DNA of 64,000 bases from Berberis thunbergii (GCA_003290165.1 QNQO01009192.1:85658-149657); one strand, 5' to 3'; counted from the first letter of the stretch, positions 10,523 to 22,789 are shown. A program made the numbers and translations. Notes: generated from the letters alone by a model not told the origin.

Positions 10523-12190
10523 CTACAAATGGGGCATAACTGAAGGTCTTGTCCACAATTGCAACATGTCTGATGTGTTGTCCACTGAAATCGTTGGCGC
10601 ACCCTACACAAAAGATACACACGAACTCTCTCTCAAGAAATTTAAGTTGACAATAAATTAGCAGGCCCAGAAGTGTGAAGTTGCAATCTTGATTAGAAAA
10701 ACTACTATCAGACAAAGAAAACAAATACCTGACATTGCACTTCAATACCATTGCAGTTCACAACCTCACATGCTGCTACAACATCCTATTTTTGGAAGAC
10801 CAAACCAAAGATGGTTTCTTCAGTTGAATACAAAAAAAAAAAAAAAAAAAAAAGAGGTTATTCTGCATGCACATGCTTCCATACTAACCATGAATAGAAC
10901 TCCAATCTTACTGCATTTGTCAATTGTTATGTTGTTCACTTTTCCTGCACATTAATCGATTGATCATAAATTCCTTCCAGTTTCCTATCAGAATTACAGG
11001 CGAATGCTATATAGAATTTTATGCTAACACTTTTTAAGGAAATGCAATAATCTATTACTAAAATTATGCTGATGGAAAACTCACCTTGGATTTGCAAAAC
11101 ATAATCTTTGCAACCAAAGATATAAACAGATTGTTTGGCATCGCAATCACTAATAACCAAGTCTTTCATTCCAAATTGATTCTCAACCATCCATCTACTA
11201 AATGGCACAACATTGACAACAAAGACCAAGAGATAGCAGCTAAGGGATGCTTCCACGATGCTGATTTCTAACAAGAGGCGTGAGTGAATGAATGAGAGAA
11301 AGAACTTACTTGAGACCCATTTGAAGCTCCAATTTTGGAGGTCCGATTTTTGAGGAAGAAGAGCTAGCATGAGCTACTTTTTCAGAGACACTAACAACAT
11401 TAGGTCTATCCTTTCGGTTCTTTGTCTTCATATCATCGGCAACCTTCCTCAAACCTAGGATGAAAAGAATTGTATTGCAATCACACATTGTATTACTGGA
11501 ACTAAAATATAATACTCGTACATTTATTTATGTTATTAATTGTATGGGTACCTGAAGTCACAGATCCGGAACTGATTTCTTGAAATAAAGCAGCCATCCC
11601 TGGTTTTGATGATGAAGTATGAGAAGATTCGGCACTCATGAGGTAACCAGAGGGAGGAGGTGGAGGGGCAGGGCCTCCTGGCTTTGATAGGGCTGATATA
11701 GGAGCTGACGCACTTTTGCCAGTAGGACACCATACAGGATCCAAAGGATAGAAACTCTTGACAAAATCCCTCAAACCAGGCAAATAAAGTTCCTTCAAAG
11801 CTTTAGCCCATTCCACATGATTTGGATCTTTGCTTTTGTATTCCACAAGAATCTAATTTAGAACTATGAAGTCAGTCTTGAGCCTTGACTTACAGTATTC
11901 TTGTTATCAACTGATCTAGATTCTAGAATGGGAGTCTGCCAAAAACTGATCCAAAAGTTCACAAAAGGAAATCGAAGGTGAAGTAGTTAAACAAAATGGA
12001 AAATGGCAAAAGCTCCATATTTAGTTTCACCATTCAGTTTCTCTAGACATATCTTATTTCACTTAATATGTAAAGCCAATACAGAGTAACCAAGTTAACG
12101 AAATGGCTACCATTGTTTAACATACCTTGTTGTTATAGAATTTAGCCGTTTGCCAACTTTCTTCCACATGTGAAATAGGAAAGCTCATTC
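10523..12190 (-). pseudogene. Adenylyl cyclase-associated protein (CAP) fragment captured in CACTA-1
   Basis: Minus-strand exons encode the middle and C-terminal part of CAP, an actin-monomer-binding protein that recycles actin. Exon 12126-12190 gives MSFPISHVEESWQTAKFYNN. Exon 11552-11852 gives LVEYKSKDPNHVEWAKALK, then the proline-rich linker (GGPAPPPPPSG) and FQEISSGSVTSG. Exon 11310-11454 gives ADDMKTKNRKDRP and GPPKLELQMG. Exon 11085-11194 gives WMVENQFGMKDLVISDCDAK, 10729-10795 gives DVVAACEVVNCNGIEVQCQ, and 10603-10527 gives GAPTISVDNTS, then runs into a stop at about 10523. Splice donors and acceptors are intact and phases join correctly (for example AA|A TGG at the 11310/11194 junction). 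The N-terminal cyclase-binding half and the last third of the actin-binding beta-helix domain are missing, so a product would be a truncated CAP. Confidence 0.9.
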
Positions 12191-12672
12191 CTTGAAAAGA
12201 AAAAATAGAAAACAACTAGTGTGAAAAAAAGAATATATGTAAAGACATTATAAATGTGCAGGCACACGTGTATGATGAGTAGTCAAGTAGAGAATGGTAT
12301 AATACTAGCAAAAACAGTTGTTTTTAAAATAGCCGTGAACAAGTCAATGGTATAATACTAACAAAAACAGTTGTTTTTAAAATAACAACTTATCTTTTCT
12401 TTTGTTTTCGTTGTTTTTAAAATAACAGCTTATCTTTTCATGTGAACCTTCTATTTTGCTCCTCAAGGTCCTGCAGAACAATAGTGTTGTCTGTCATGTA
12501 TAAGCACCAGAGTGAAATACAAAATCAACTGAGCTATGTGTGTGTTTGAACAGAATCTGAAGAAGAGGACTATGTGTGTCGATACAAGAAGAGGACCAAG
12601 TCTATAATTGTCAACATGTAGAAATTCATTTTTTTGTGGAAAGTACATAGCTTAGCATGAGAGAAGACAAAC

Positions 12673-14027
12673 CTTGAACATGGAAGCCAACCACTAAGAC
12701 CGACAACTACACTTAAGTTGACCCGGTACTGATTGCCATTTCCGTACTTCCCCTGAGCACAACAAGTGGCAGAGTAGAGAGCAGTCGCTGCACCCATACT
12801 AAAGCCCGCAACACCCAGTTTTACTGCAATCAAAAAGATGTGCACAGGTTATGATAGAAAATTCAACTGAAAAACTCAGCAATATGCCGTAAAAATATAT
12901 GTTAAGCCTCAAGTCAGTATGTGACAAGGAATATCAGTTTAGGTACAGTTCATAATATCAATAACTTCATAGGTTATATTATATGGTGAGGTGAACAAAT
13001 ATTAAATGTTTGAAATGTAGGCTCAACCTATAAGTTAATAACACAAAGTGGAAAATGTGGCAGACATGCTCATAAATCATGACAATAAGCAAATTCTCTT
13101 TGTCGCAAAACACTGTAAATAGATGGAATTTCTAAGAAGAACCTACTGTCAGATGGCTCAGTCGACAACAGGTTTTCAACATGTGCTGCTGCAGCATCTA
13201 AGCCTACCACATCGTCAGGTCCGTCTGCTGAAAGTTCTCCTACATCAAACCCTGGTATAAATTGAACAAGCATAAACAGTCATACTTATAGAAGAGTTTA
13301 CTTGAATTAAGTCCATAATTAACAAAAGAAGTTTACATAAAGATATGAAATCTTACATGCGCTGCAAGGAAATCCACCAAAGGCTGCTACTGGTCTTGTC
13401 GGAGCTGTAGGACATATCCATTTAATCTGCAACAAATTCGACAGGACTATTACTAATAAAGTACATTCAAATGCTATAATCATTGTCAACAAAGCTAACA
13501 ACTGATTTTACAGATGTCTGCAACAAACACAACGCAGAACTATTAGAATCCTTACATTTGGAAGATGTAGAGACTCCAAAAGTTGCGAACAGCTGCATAC
13601 AAATAAAAAACAGATAATTAGATAGCCTATCCGGGATTATCTCCTTCTCATAATTAAAATCTGTTCAACAAGGCATTAACCAAACATTGAAAAGTGCAAT
13701 ACGTTACAATTCAATTATATGCACTGTTAGTTTTTTTATTAAGATCTTCGAGACTACTGAGACAAAACTTTGACAGTTTCCAGATTTGGGTTATGGAGAC
13801 CACAATCCAAGAAATAGACAATACCCATTGCCATCAAACTATCAATAGCTGTCTACCAATACACACAAAGAGCTCTCATTGCCAATAGCAATATTGTGGC
13901 CATTAAAAATAAGTAATAATTGGAACTAACCAGAACCCACAGTGGGACTATTGTAGCTCATCTTAACAGGCTGGAGAACCCCTCCACTAACAAGACCCCC
14001 TTCTTTTTCAACAATTAAGAAGAGATC
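12673..14027 (-). pseudogene. Acyl-protein thioesterase / carboxylesterase fragment captured in CACTA-1
   Basis: Minus-strand exons match plant acyl-protein thioesterase-type alpha/beta hydrolases, which in other organisms remove palmitoyl groups from proteins. Exon 13931-14027 contains MSYNSPTVGSG, the likely original start. Exon 13556-13592 gives SQLLESLHLPN. Exon 13357-13426 gives IKWICPTAPTRPVAAFGGFP. Exon 13147-13251 gives FDVGELSADGPDDVVGLDAA. Exon 12673-12823 gives KLGVAGFSMGAATALYSAT with the nucleophile serine in GFSMG, then VNLSVVVGLSGWLPCS. Exon phases still join (TG|G makes the W before FDV). Missing are the exon with the HGxGD region and everything after SGWLPCS, including the catalytic Asp and His. 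It cannot encode a working enzyme. Confidence 0.9.
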
Positions 14028-14879
14028 CTGCAATGAAGAAATAACTCAATTGACAATCTTTATTTATACAAAATTTGAGTGGGTTAGGGTTGGAATAATG
14101 GAATAAATCCCATGAGTCTACATCAGCTGCTCTCTTATTTTACTCCAGCTCTAAGCTGGTCTGGAAACAGCCTAGAACCCCAGAAAGTGAAAGACACCAA
14201 CAAGAAAAGTAGGAAATCTTTATGAGCACAGAATCCATAATAAATCATAACATGAATGAGCCCACAGCACAATACAACAAGCAACTAAGGTGGTCATTTG
14301 GATTTGCAAAAAAACACAAAGAATCTATGCTTTGAGGACAGTATTGGCAAAGTAAAGGAATCTCAACTACAACAACCTCAAGCAGATTTCCAAAACAAAA
14401 TCAGTATAAACCTCATTTTTCATTTTGTTGATAGATGGATACCCCTAAATACTTAAATCACCTAAAAAAACACTTCAATCACCCAAAAACGAAAATTAAT
14501 ATACAAGTAATGAAATGGGGTTATTCATTCAAGCATTTAAAACTAACCTGAAGTGGAAGTGGACTTACTTTAGTGAAGAAAACACAAAAGCAAATTTAGT
14601 CAATCTTGTTTCATGTCTCTTATCCTTCAAGGTTTGGTCTTCTTGACATTTGGGTTACGTGCTAGTAAATTAATTAACAAAATTCCAAATATTTAAATCG
14701 AACAATTTACTATCATGAAGGCCTTCCAATAACTTTTTGAGTTTTGAAACATGAAACCTTTCGTCAACTGATACTTTCAAAATCACATTAAACAACTAAA
14801 AACCTAAGGGAAGTTGGCACTTCCAATCATGAAGAGGGACAATTTTAGATAAACGTGAGCTGACAATGTGTTAGTTGTT

Positions 14880-15095
14880 GAGATGACTCACTGGGATAGA
14901 ATCTAAATGAGACAGCAGCCTCCCAAGTCCACCACCCTCTTTAACACATTCTTCTGCCAGGATACTAGCAATGGTCCTATCTTCGTCTGTATCTTGAAGG
15001 CTGCTATTTAAACTTGAGCTAGAACTTCCATATGAATTACTATGGATTTCATTCATGTAAGTGTAATGAAAGCTCCTACCATATATTACCTGTAA
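14880..15095 (-). pseudogene. OTU-type deubiquitinase N-terminal exon (tentative) captured in CACTA-1
   Basis: A single minus-strand exon reads SLQDTDEDRTIASILAEE, then LGRLLSHLDSIP. This resembles the N-terminal segment of plant OTU-domain cysteine proteases (OTU9/OTU11 group), where an acidic ...IA.xLxEE...LGRRLSHLDSIP stretch precedes the catalytic domain. The catalytic domain itself is absent. A splice acceptor-like sequence lies at its upstream side (about 15095) and tracts compatible with a donor at the other. The family call rests on one short segment, so it is tentative; the exon nature and orientation agree with the neighbouring captured pieces. Confidence 0.5.
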
Positions 15096-15122
15096 AGAAC
15101 GAATGGGAGACATAAGAGTCAA

Positions 15123-16609
15123 CTCCTAGCATATATGAAGCTAAAAGACAAGTGCTGGCCTTAGATAGTAGAGCCCAAAGCAAAATTGTAAAATCAGCCT
15201 AGATACATACAACAACAACCAACCAAAAAAAAAAAACAGACCACATGTAACACTTCAATGGGACTCTAAATGAGATAGTGAATAAATTAGAATCCTAAAT
15301 GATTTAATGTAGCCATATCAGTTCAAAAATAGTTGCAATAAGGTTGCTACTTATTTGACCATTGGCAACAAAGTATATCTACATAACTAGCTAAAAGACT
15401 AAGTGTTTCCAATTTCTAGCGAAAGACGACACTGTCCTAGGCTAGTGTTAGTGAATCATGATATCATACAGGATTTCGAGCATTAGGATTCCTAGCAGTT
15501 CATATTAGTGTCCAAGCAAACAGGCTTATCAATGGATCCATGCATAAAGCAGTCTATCCAATTACAGAACCAGCTTAAACAACACATCACAAGATGAATG
15601 CCTCCAGTTAGACATTAGAGAACTCCAAGGTAAATCCTTAGCAAATATCTGAAAACAACAACTACAATATCATATATTCACGGGAACCATCCTGTCATCA
15701 TTTTCCAGTATTCTCTAATGGACAAGCTCCATCATGAGCACACTATGGTGAAAACAGTATAATGATAATGCTGCATGAAATTAATGGAAAATAGGCAGAA
15801 CAAAGCTGGATTAAAGAAACAAAATGATACTGGAGCAACTACATATGCACCATTTTTTACAGTTACCAGGTCCTTGCAAAAGATATATATACCTCAGTGC
15901 ATAAGCATACAAAAGTTTATACGAAATTATATTTTTATAGCATAGACACGTAATGAGGGAAAGTTCACAAAGAAAATGGAAAGTTGTCACACAAGAGAAA
16001 TAGCATATGATTATTTCATATACTTTGACTAGCATGATTCACACATAAAAAAGGAAAATCTGTCCAGAAAATTCATAAACGGGTTGAAAGGTAACCCATC
16101 CTTAGTGAGCTTGGAAAATGGAAACCATACCAGGACATCTCTTGTAAGATCCCAGAGCTGGCGCACGTCTGTCCGTCAGTGAAGGTATTTCTCCAAATAC
16201 ACAAGACTACAATTTTGAAAAAGCAACAAACAACATTACCAAGGACTCTGAGCTGAAAATCAACAATTTTAAGGGAAGAGGATATTTTGCAGAAATACAT
16301 ATACTTGCATAATGAAAGAGGGGTAGGAGATCGAGACAATACAAATACAAATAGCTTGATGGTTCATTACACCCTAAGGTTAGAATGCAGCATTCCAGCA
16401 AAGTACACAATAAGTACAAACATGTTACTTGTACTATATATACAAATAAGTACACATCAAAAAAAAAAAAAAAAGTGCAAGCATATGACATGCATGTACT
16501 ATACACAAATAGCCTTAAGGGATGGTTTAGCAAATAGTTACATGAAGAAAACATCGATCAACTTTTATTAGCAATAGAGAAATGATTTTCTCCAAGAAAC
16601 AGTCATTTA
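15123..16609. other. CACTA-1 interior without a recognised gene
   Basis: The sequence is AT-rich, and intron-like on the minus strand. An exon-like GC-richer patch at about 16081-16195 could read DVRQLWDLTRDVLVWFPFSK on the minus strand, but I cannot assign it to a family. A poly-A run lies at 16459-16474. Confidence 0.35.
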
Positions 16610-17490
16610 AATGGAGATCCTCCATAACAGCAAGCCAAACCTTTGTCCTCTAAAGTGAAGATTAGTAGCCTGATCAGAATAGTTAAGTATCACATCTCCT
16701 GTGAATGACGATCCACCGCAGTATCGAACCTTTACTCTATTCCAATTATAAAATCTGCAAACAGGAAGTAGTATGAGCTTTTGTACTTAATATGGAAGAT
16801 ACCTTGACATAGCCCTGAGATGCATATAAAAAACACATAGAAAAGCCCTACAGTAAATTCCACACGCAAAAAAACCACAAAATTGGGAGAAAACTACAGG
16901 CCTAAACCAGCGTAAAAGCAGTTTTTCAGAAATCTCACCTGGGTTAAATTTGGCCTTGTTGCTCAGCAAACCAGAGAATTCAATTTGCTTTTCCATTTTC
17001 TTTGAGGAGCCTAAGCGTGTATCTCTACGAGCAAGGCAAGTTGTGACATTGTTACACCAGCCTCCTCCCTTGGAACATAAATGAAAGAAACAAAAGGTTG
17101 TGTTACAATTGAACTCAGTTCATTCGACAGATCGTTTGCCTCATTAGATTAGATTATCTACTCCAAGTTGAGATCCGTTGCGGAGATTTGGTATTGCTCC
17201 TTTTGAAATAAAACTACTAGCTTGATTTGGTTGTGTAAAAAATTACCTCAATATGAACCAACCAATTGTTAATCCCAGTGTTGGATCCTTTATCAATATG
17301 GTAAGCCGGCGGACTCCCATCCAAACAAACTGTAACAAATACGAAATTTCACAAACCGGATTACAATCATCAACATTGAATGTACAGATGTGAAAAAGCT
17401 TTACTAATAGAAGAGGTTGTTACCAGCTCCTTTAGCTACGACATTTTGAAGGAGAGTAATTCCCACAGGGAATCCATCGAGTACTTGTTG
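16610..17490 (-). pseudogene. Pectin acetylesterase (PAE) fragment captured in CACTA-1
   Basis: Minus-strand exons encode the N-terminal part of a plant pectin acetylesterase, a secreted enzyme that deacetylates cell-wall pectin. About 17425-17490 gives GITLLQNVVAKGA (end of the signal-peptide region). About 17252-17331 gives [15 protein letters not shown] and [10 protein letters not shown]. Exon 16939-17068 gives [20 protein letters not shown] and [11 protein letters not shown]. About 16610-16754 gives [20 protein letters not shown], then LHFRGQR. The family pattern ([30 protein letters not shown]) is unmistakable. One G is missing at about 16637, where the family reads [10 protein letters not shown], shifting frame. 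The catalytic GCSAGG serine exon and the C-terminal half are absent. Confidence 0.9.
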
Positions 17491-17599
17491 TTTTAGCCCA
17501 ATGAATAATATAGATTTACATGCTTTCAAATAGTAATATAGATTTTTGTGTGTGTAACCCGGGGTAGAGAATTATGTGTTGATTGTGTTATGAACTTAC

Positions 17600-17945
17600 C
17601 TTATTCCAACTATTCCCAAGGAACTCATTTACTGCCAAACCATTCATTCCATACATCACAGGTGATGACCAGTATCCCCATATCCACCACTTCTTCACAT
17701 CATCTGCAGTAAAAACATAGGAAATTTAGCTACCTATAGAGAATGTCTAATAGAACATAGAAACATGACTGTAATAGGACATACTTCTTGATAGAGCAAA
17801 TCCACCCAAAACCAACATGACAAGCACTGCAAATGCTCCAAATGTGTTTGCAACAATCATGCTCCTTCCTAAAGCTGCGATGAGCCGGAACAGTCCCGAA
17901 GCAAGCTGGTGTATAAGTAGGAGCATAAGGAACTGTCTGAAAAGC
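17600..17945 (-). pseudogene. PDR-type ABCG transporter fragment, first transmembrane domain, captured in CACTA-1
   Basis: Two minus-strand exons match the end of the first membrane domain of PDR-type ABCG exporters. Exon 17785-17945 gives HQLASGLFRLIAALGRSMIV, followed by ANTFGAFAVLVMLVLGGFAL, a hydrophobic helix. Exon 17600-17703 gives DVKKWWIWGYWSSPVMYGMN and LAVNEFLGNSWNK. Acceptor (ttgcag) and donor (gtaagt) signals are intact. The stretch corresponds to roughly 90 of about 1400 residues. It is a different part of the protein from the fragment at 1-1128, so it need not share that source gene. Confidence 0.88.
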
Positions 17946-19925
17946 CTGCAAGAATACAATTGTATTGGTTATCAATTGGGATTTATTGAAGAGAATGGTG
18001 GATATAGCCATTACAATTTAAGCAATTTGTTTTTCCGCTAATAAATTGAAACATAAGCTGAAAGGGATGCATAGATAAATTTAAGCAATTTTTTTACCAT
18101 CTGATTTCAATACACATTTATTTATTGTTCCTTGGCATTGTCACAAATTCCGAAAGTTAACTCAATATATGATAAATTCTCTAGAAGTGTATTGCCAAGA
18201 TTTATATTCTTACTTTTTTTCTTAATCAGCTCTATGATGGATCTTCACAACACCATCATGAATATTGCTTTGAATAAAAATATGCAATCATTGTGAAATA
18301 TTCTCAAATTGCCTTAGAAGTTTGAATCATTCATCCCCAACAACTATGTAATAAGAGACGTAAAAATAGTTGCTACATCTGTATTTTTGGTTTTTTCATG
18401 CTTAAACATAATAAATACTTCACTGGTCCAACAGGGATCAGAAATAAAGTGTAAAAAGCTTGGGTGGCAACTGAAACAACTTCATGCAGGTAAGCAAAGC
18501 ATGTATGTATTTCCCTACATATGTATATAAACCCAAGGTACAAGGCGAAAAGGTGAACATACTAAAGATACAACACGTACCTCTTTGCATTCCTGCCCAC
18601 AAAATGAAGTGCATAAACTATCTGACCCAGTAGGAGACATGTTTATTTGTCGTATGCATGATTTATGATCTGCAGCGAACAAAAATGTCAACAGGTTTCA
18701 GTCTACACTCTTGTAGTCCTCTTTGAAGAGACGATGGAAGAAAAAGCATAAACAACTAATCCCAGACAAAAAAGCAAACGAAGTATTGTTTGCACTAGCA
18801 GCTAGAACTTTCATAATCTAAAATATGAGAATAAATAATGCTGAGTTGGGTTGGGTTTTTCTCTGAGAATTTTTTTTTTTTTTTTTAAATCATGAACAAC
18901 ACCCTAAATTCCGATCAGGTTTTACACCCCAATATGATTCGTAACCAATAGAAGTCGTTGAACAGATCTAAGAAAAACATGCAAATCAATTATCAAGATT
19001 AAAACCATTAATTTCAATTGAAAACAGATAAGAATGTCTTAGATCAAACCAAAACCCCCAATTTCATATCCAAAACAACCCCATACAAAAAACCCTAATT
19101 TAATCAGCTCCAAAATTGATCAAAACCGTGAATTTTTAAATTGGAAAACGCAATCAGATCTAAAGACCAAACAACATCACCTGATCCCGACAGAAACCCA
19201 AAATCCAGATCTACGAGTTATCGATTTAAACAATAATTAGACCTCAAATTACTAATTACTGACAAAACAATATCACCTAATCAGTCAGAAACCCTAAATC
19301 CAGATCTATGAATTACGGATTTAAACCTCAATTAGACCTCAGATTACTAATTACTCATATAAACAGATCAGTTGAAGAACAAAAACGGAAATCGAATAAC
19401 AAAAAAAGAGAGAAATCTCTCTTACCTTAAGAGAGTGAGAGAGAAAACTTTGAAGAAGCTTTGAATGAAATCGAAATAAGAATGATCAGAATTTTAGAAT
19501 CAAAACCTGATTGCTTCATATGTTTCTTTGTTGGGAAGATGACCCGACCCGAACTCAAACCTCGTTTCATCACTTCTTGAGCTTTTTCCATTACAAGGGC
19601 TCACAAATGATCAAACAAAACCTTTTGAAATCGAAGGAAACCTCAATCGATCTCTCCTCTGCGCTGCCTCGATCTCTCCTCTGCGCTCCTCTGCTCCTCA
19701 ATCGATCTCTCCTCTGCTCCTCTGCCTCGATATCTCCTCTGCGCTGCCTCGAAGGAAACCGTTGGGTTTCTCTCTGTGTCGAAAATCTTTCACCCAATGA
19801 CCGCCCAAACTCTTTCTATTCCCCCATTTTTTCGCAAGCGGGAAACCTGTTTTCGCCAAAGCGGGAAACGCGTTTTCGCCAAAGCGCGAAAGTCCTTCCT
19901 CCACGCATGCGGCCCACGTGCAAAA
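17946..19925. other. Right interior of CACTA-1: possible leader exon, pyrimidine-rich repeats
   Basis: No family was recognised. An exon-like piece on the minus strand at 18640-18581 starts with ATG (MSPTGSDSLCTSFCGQECKE) and ends in a good donor (gag|gtacgt). It could be the 5' exon of a transcript running leftward through the captured exons, but its origin is unknown. At 19650-19760 the motif atctctcctctgc recurs about five times, a low-complexity tract that creates a spurious 151-residue frame. Several caaaaccctaaat-type blocks at about 19080-19340 look like repeated leader or intron sequence. Confidence 0.4.
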
Positions 19926-19929
19926 CGCT

Positions 19930-20292
19930 CTTATTAGCAACGGTTTTTGGCTGTTTCCCCTTATAGCCACGGTTTTGAGCCGTGGCCAATTTTTTTTTAG
20001 CAACGGTTTTAGACCGTTGGCATTATAGACACGGTTTTTAACCGTGGCAAAGATACCAACGGTTTTGAGCCGTGGCCACAGTTGTAGCCACGGTTTTAAA
20101 CCGTTGGTAATTATAGCCACGGTTTTGTGCCGTGGCAAATAAACCAACGGTGTTTAGCCATGGCCAGTTTTTTTTTTGTCACGGTTTTAGGCCGTTGGTA
20201 ATTATAGCCACGGTTTTAGGCCGTGGCAAATCAACCAACGGTTTAAAACCGTGGCCAGCTCGGCGTAGCTAAACGGGGTTTTTGGTGTAGTG
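19930..20292. repeat. Right subterminal palindrome array and terminal repeat of CACTA-1
   Basis: About eleven copies of the near-palindrome occur here, such as gccacggttttgagccgtgg (about 19967) and gccacggttttaggccgtgg (about 20206), alternating with ccaacggtttt..accgtggcc variants. They are followed by the terminal ggggtttttggtgtagtg. The copy number per end is the same as on the left. Confidence 0.85.
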
Positions 20293-21147
20293 GTTAGAGA
20301 TAAGAAACATATGAATTGTTCAGAGGTGTAGCATGATGAATATGTGTTCCACAAGCACGAAATAACGATAGTTCTAGGAAATTTGCAGAATTGTTTGCAG
20401 GCCATATGGGAATTTGTATGTCCAAAATTACCCTTAGAATGGATTAGTTTTGGTTTTGATAGTTTACTTAATATTGATTCAGATTAGCAAAACTGTCTGA
20501 AGGTCAGTTAATTGATGGGAGGCTGGAATGTCTTTACCATGGCTGGCAGTTTGAAGGCAACGGGAAATGCGTAAAGATACCTCAGGTATGCTTCAACTCT
20601 CAAGTACACCTTGTTTAATTTGATCTATAAGCATTCATAAGCAAACCTAGAATTACAAGATGCAAATCATCGACAGAATCATGTTATCTGTTTATCATTT
20701 TTATTTATTGAAACATAAAAATTGATCTTAGTAGACAGCCGAATCCTGGAAACACACTGATTCAACTATGCCCTGGCGAATTAAGTGTCATGGATTCTAA
20801 CCTATAAGCCCTATAGTTTGGGCATTTGCATAGAACAATCTGTTAGACTGGTTTTTTGTTCTGCATATGATGCTTTTAATAACCCCTTTTCAATGCCACT
20901 ACAGCTTCCTAGAGGGGCGAAAATTCCTCGATCAGCTTGTGTCAAAACATATGAGGTAAAGGATTCTCAAGGAGTAATATGGGTATGGATGTCAGACAAG
21001 AACCCAGCGAACCCCAATAAGCTACCTTGGTTTGAGAACTTTGCTAGACCAGGCTTTCAGGACATCTCAACTACCCATGAGCTACCCTACGATCATTCAA
21101 TACTTCTCGAAAACCTCACGGATCCAGCCCATACACCAATCTCACAT
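20293..21147 (+). repeat. Left arm (inner part) of the inverted duplication
   Basis: This is the reverse complement of 22790-23644. Homology starts with gttagagataagaaac directly after the CACTA end and stops abruptly at about 21147, after accaatctcacat. Beyond it the two arms are unrelated: the left continues with the Rieske gene, the right with other sequence. Together with 8725-9653 it makes an arm of about 1.8 kb. Confidence 0.9.
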
Positions 21148-21781
21148 GATAGAACTGACTGGACTGCCAAGAGGGAAGAAGGTCTCCCCTAGCAAAGGTG
21201 TTTCCTAAATGGTACTTTCATCATAATGCAAGCAAGGTTTTGAACAAGACATGGGTTTTCTGTCATCGCAGAACGAGATCCTAATAAAAGAGAAGGTTCC
21301 TACAAAGAAACTATACCTTAATCTGAAGCCTTCTGACATCTGCGTTTCTGAGTATAGGAAATGGATAGATAAAGTTGGGCATGGAATGCCTTACCACTTT
21401 GGACATAATACAATTTCAATGCCGAAAGAACCTGCTGTGGTTGAGCATGCACCTGCAGAGATATTTGCAGGAATGTCAGCGTCATCTCCAGCCAAGGATG
21501 GAGTTGGAACAATGTATGCACCTTACCTTGCAAATCGGTATTTTCGTCATGTAATACATTGTAAGGGATGTAGGAGCGCCGTTCAAGCATTTCAAACTTG
21601 GAAAAAAGCTCTTTCTGTTCTGGCTATTGCTTGTGCTGCATTGGCTATTCTAGTTTCGGGACGACAATGGAAGGCTATTCTTTTGGTTACATCTACATTG
21701 TGCTTGGGTGGAGCATATGCATGCTCTACCGCTGTAGCAAAGAACACAACAAACTTCATTAGGAAGCATAGAATACTGTAA
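20488..21781 (+). pseudogene. PTC52 / pheophorbide a oxygenase-like Rieske protein, disrupted copy
   Basis: Exon 20488-20585 encodes [20 protein letters not shown] with the second Rieske [2Fe-2S] motif (C-x2-H in CLYHGW). Exon from 20905 gives PRGAKIPRSACVKTYEV, then NFARPGFQDISTTHELPYDH, the mononuclear-iron region (ENLxDPAHTPISHDRT). From about 21193 the end of the protein is encoded: PKWYFHHNASKV, MGFLSSQNE and HVIHCKGC. Two C-terminal membrane helices follow (SVLAIACAALAILVSG and AILLVTSTLCLGGAYACS), with a stop at about 21781. This fits chloroplast PTC52/ACD1-like oxygenases. Defects: the first Rieske motif and transit peptide are absent, tens of codons are deleted at about 21177-21193 (KREE to SPLAKV), one base is missing near 21240, and CACTA-1 lies upstream. 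Confidence 0.9.
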
Positions 21782-22789
21782 TTAAAGGAGAGATTTTTAG
21801 ATCTTTTTTTTTTTTGAGATTTTACAGAGATTAGATACAGTGCATGATATTAAATATAAATACACAGTTGATTATGATGATTGATGAACTACCACACAAG
21901 TGTATCTTCCAAAATCCTAGGATGCAGTGTGTTCGTTATCTTTCAAATTGATGGATTTCAATATAAAATTTGCTATTGCACATGAAACTGAATGCTGATT
22001 TTACAAGAAATGGTAAGGATTAAAACAATGGTAAAAGTGCTCATTTTTAATTTTAGAGGATTCAGTTTTTCATTCCACCTTGTGATTAATCATGTCTTTA
22101 AGTACTTGAAATTTGAGATATGTATGTCAATGCAAATCATTGGGGACGATACTTTCTTACTTCCTAAACCAGACATGAAGATACGTCATATAAAATGCAA
22201 GATTGAATCCTGATATTAAGATGACTTATCTGTATCACAAGGTTGACAACAAAAAGTGATACCATAATCAAGAAATGAACTCAAGTATTTCTCCATTTCT
22301 TGTGCCCTGAAAAAAGCAGAAATGTGTCATGAAAGATTTGGTTAAAAAATTTGTATGAGATGAGCAATTCTGCACCAACATCCAACCACCTGACACTCTC
22401 ACACCAAAATTTCCCTTAAAATTGCATGTGCAATCAAGTATAACTAGATGATGAAATGGAATCCAAGATTTTATTCATTCATTGCAAAAAAAATTACACA
22501 TGACAAGCATTCTAATTACCACTTGCATTCTTCCTAGCACTTGCAATCCTGGTTCCTAGCACTTGCATCCAATATTTGTTTATTCTTCCCCTTCCTAGCA
22601 CTTGCAAGTTCAGCAACATTAATACAATTCCTGGTTCAGCAATATTTGTTGATTCTTCAAGCCTTCCATCAAACTCCTTCTCTGATTTCTGTCTGAATAT
22701 CTGAGTGAACTGCTTCTAAACTGCAGAATTCCATAAGACAAAGTCAGATCCTAACATATTGCTGATAAAACAGAATTCCATAAGACAGT
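21782..22789. other. Spacer between the inverted arms, no gene
   Basis: This AT-rich stretch follows the Rieske pseudogene. At about 22525-22610 the motif ttcctagcacttgca occurs three times at irregular spacing. Nothing else was recognised. The spacer plus the 3' part of the Rieske gene separates the arms by about 1.6 kb. Confidence 0.4.

Larger units (their letters stand above)
9654..20292. mobile_element. CACTA-1: non-autonomous CACTA transposon carrying fragments of at least five genes
   Basis: The element begins CACTACACCAAAAACCCC at 9654 and ends ggggtttttggtgtagtg at 20292, an inverted terminal repeat of about 18 bp. It is flanked by the 3-bp duplication GTT (9651-9653 and 20293-20295), as expected for CACTA (En/Spm) transposons. 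The other arm of the surrounding inverted duplication has the unfilled site cctctagtatGTTagag (reverse of 23630-23655), which proves both borders. Dense palindromic repeats line both ends. Inside are only minus-strand exon runs of CAP, acyl-protein thioesterase, an OTU-like gene, pectin acetylesterase and a PDR transporter. No TNPD/TNPA-type transposase frame is seen, so it must depend on an autonomous partner. Confidence 0.93.

Noticed and set aside
11536..11733. Serine/proline-rich minus-strand frame overlapping the CAP exon
   Set aside because: It is a shadow frame of the CAP proline-rich linker exon (11552-11852).
19511..19966. 151-residue plus-strand frame rich in S, L and R
   Set aside because: It spans a low-complexity atctctcctctgc repeat and the start of the CACTA-1 palindrome array; it has no family resemblance and no exon signals.
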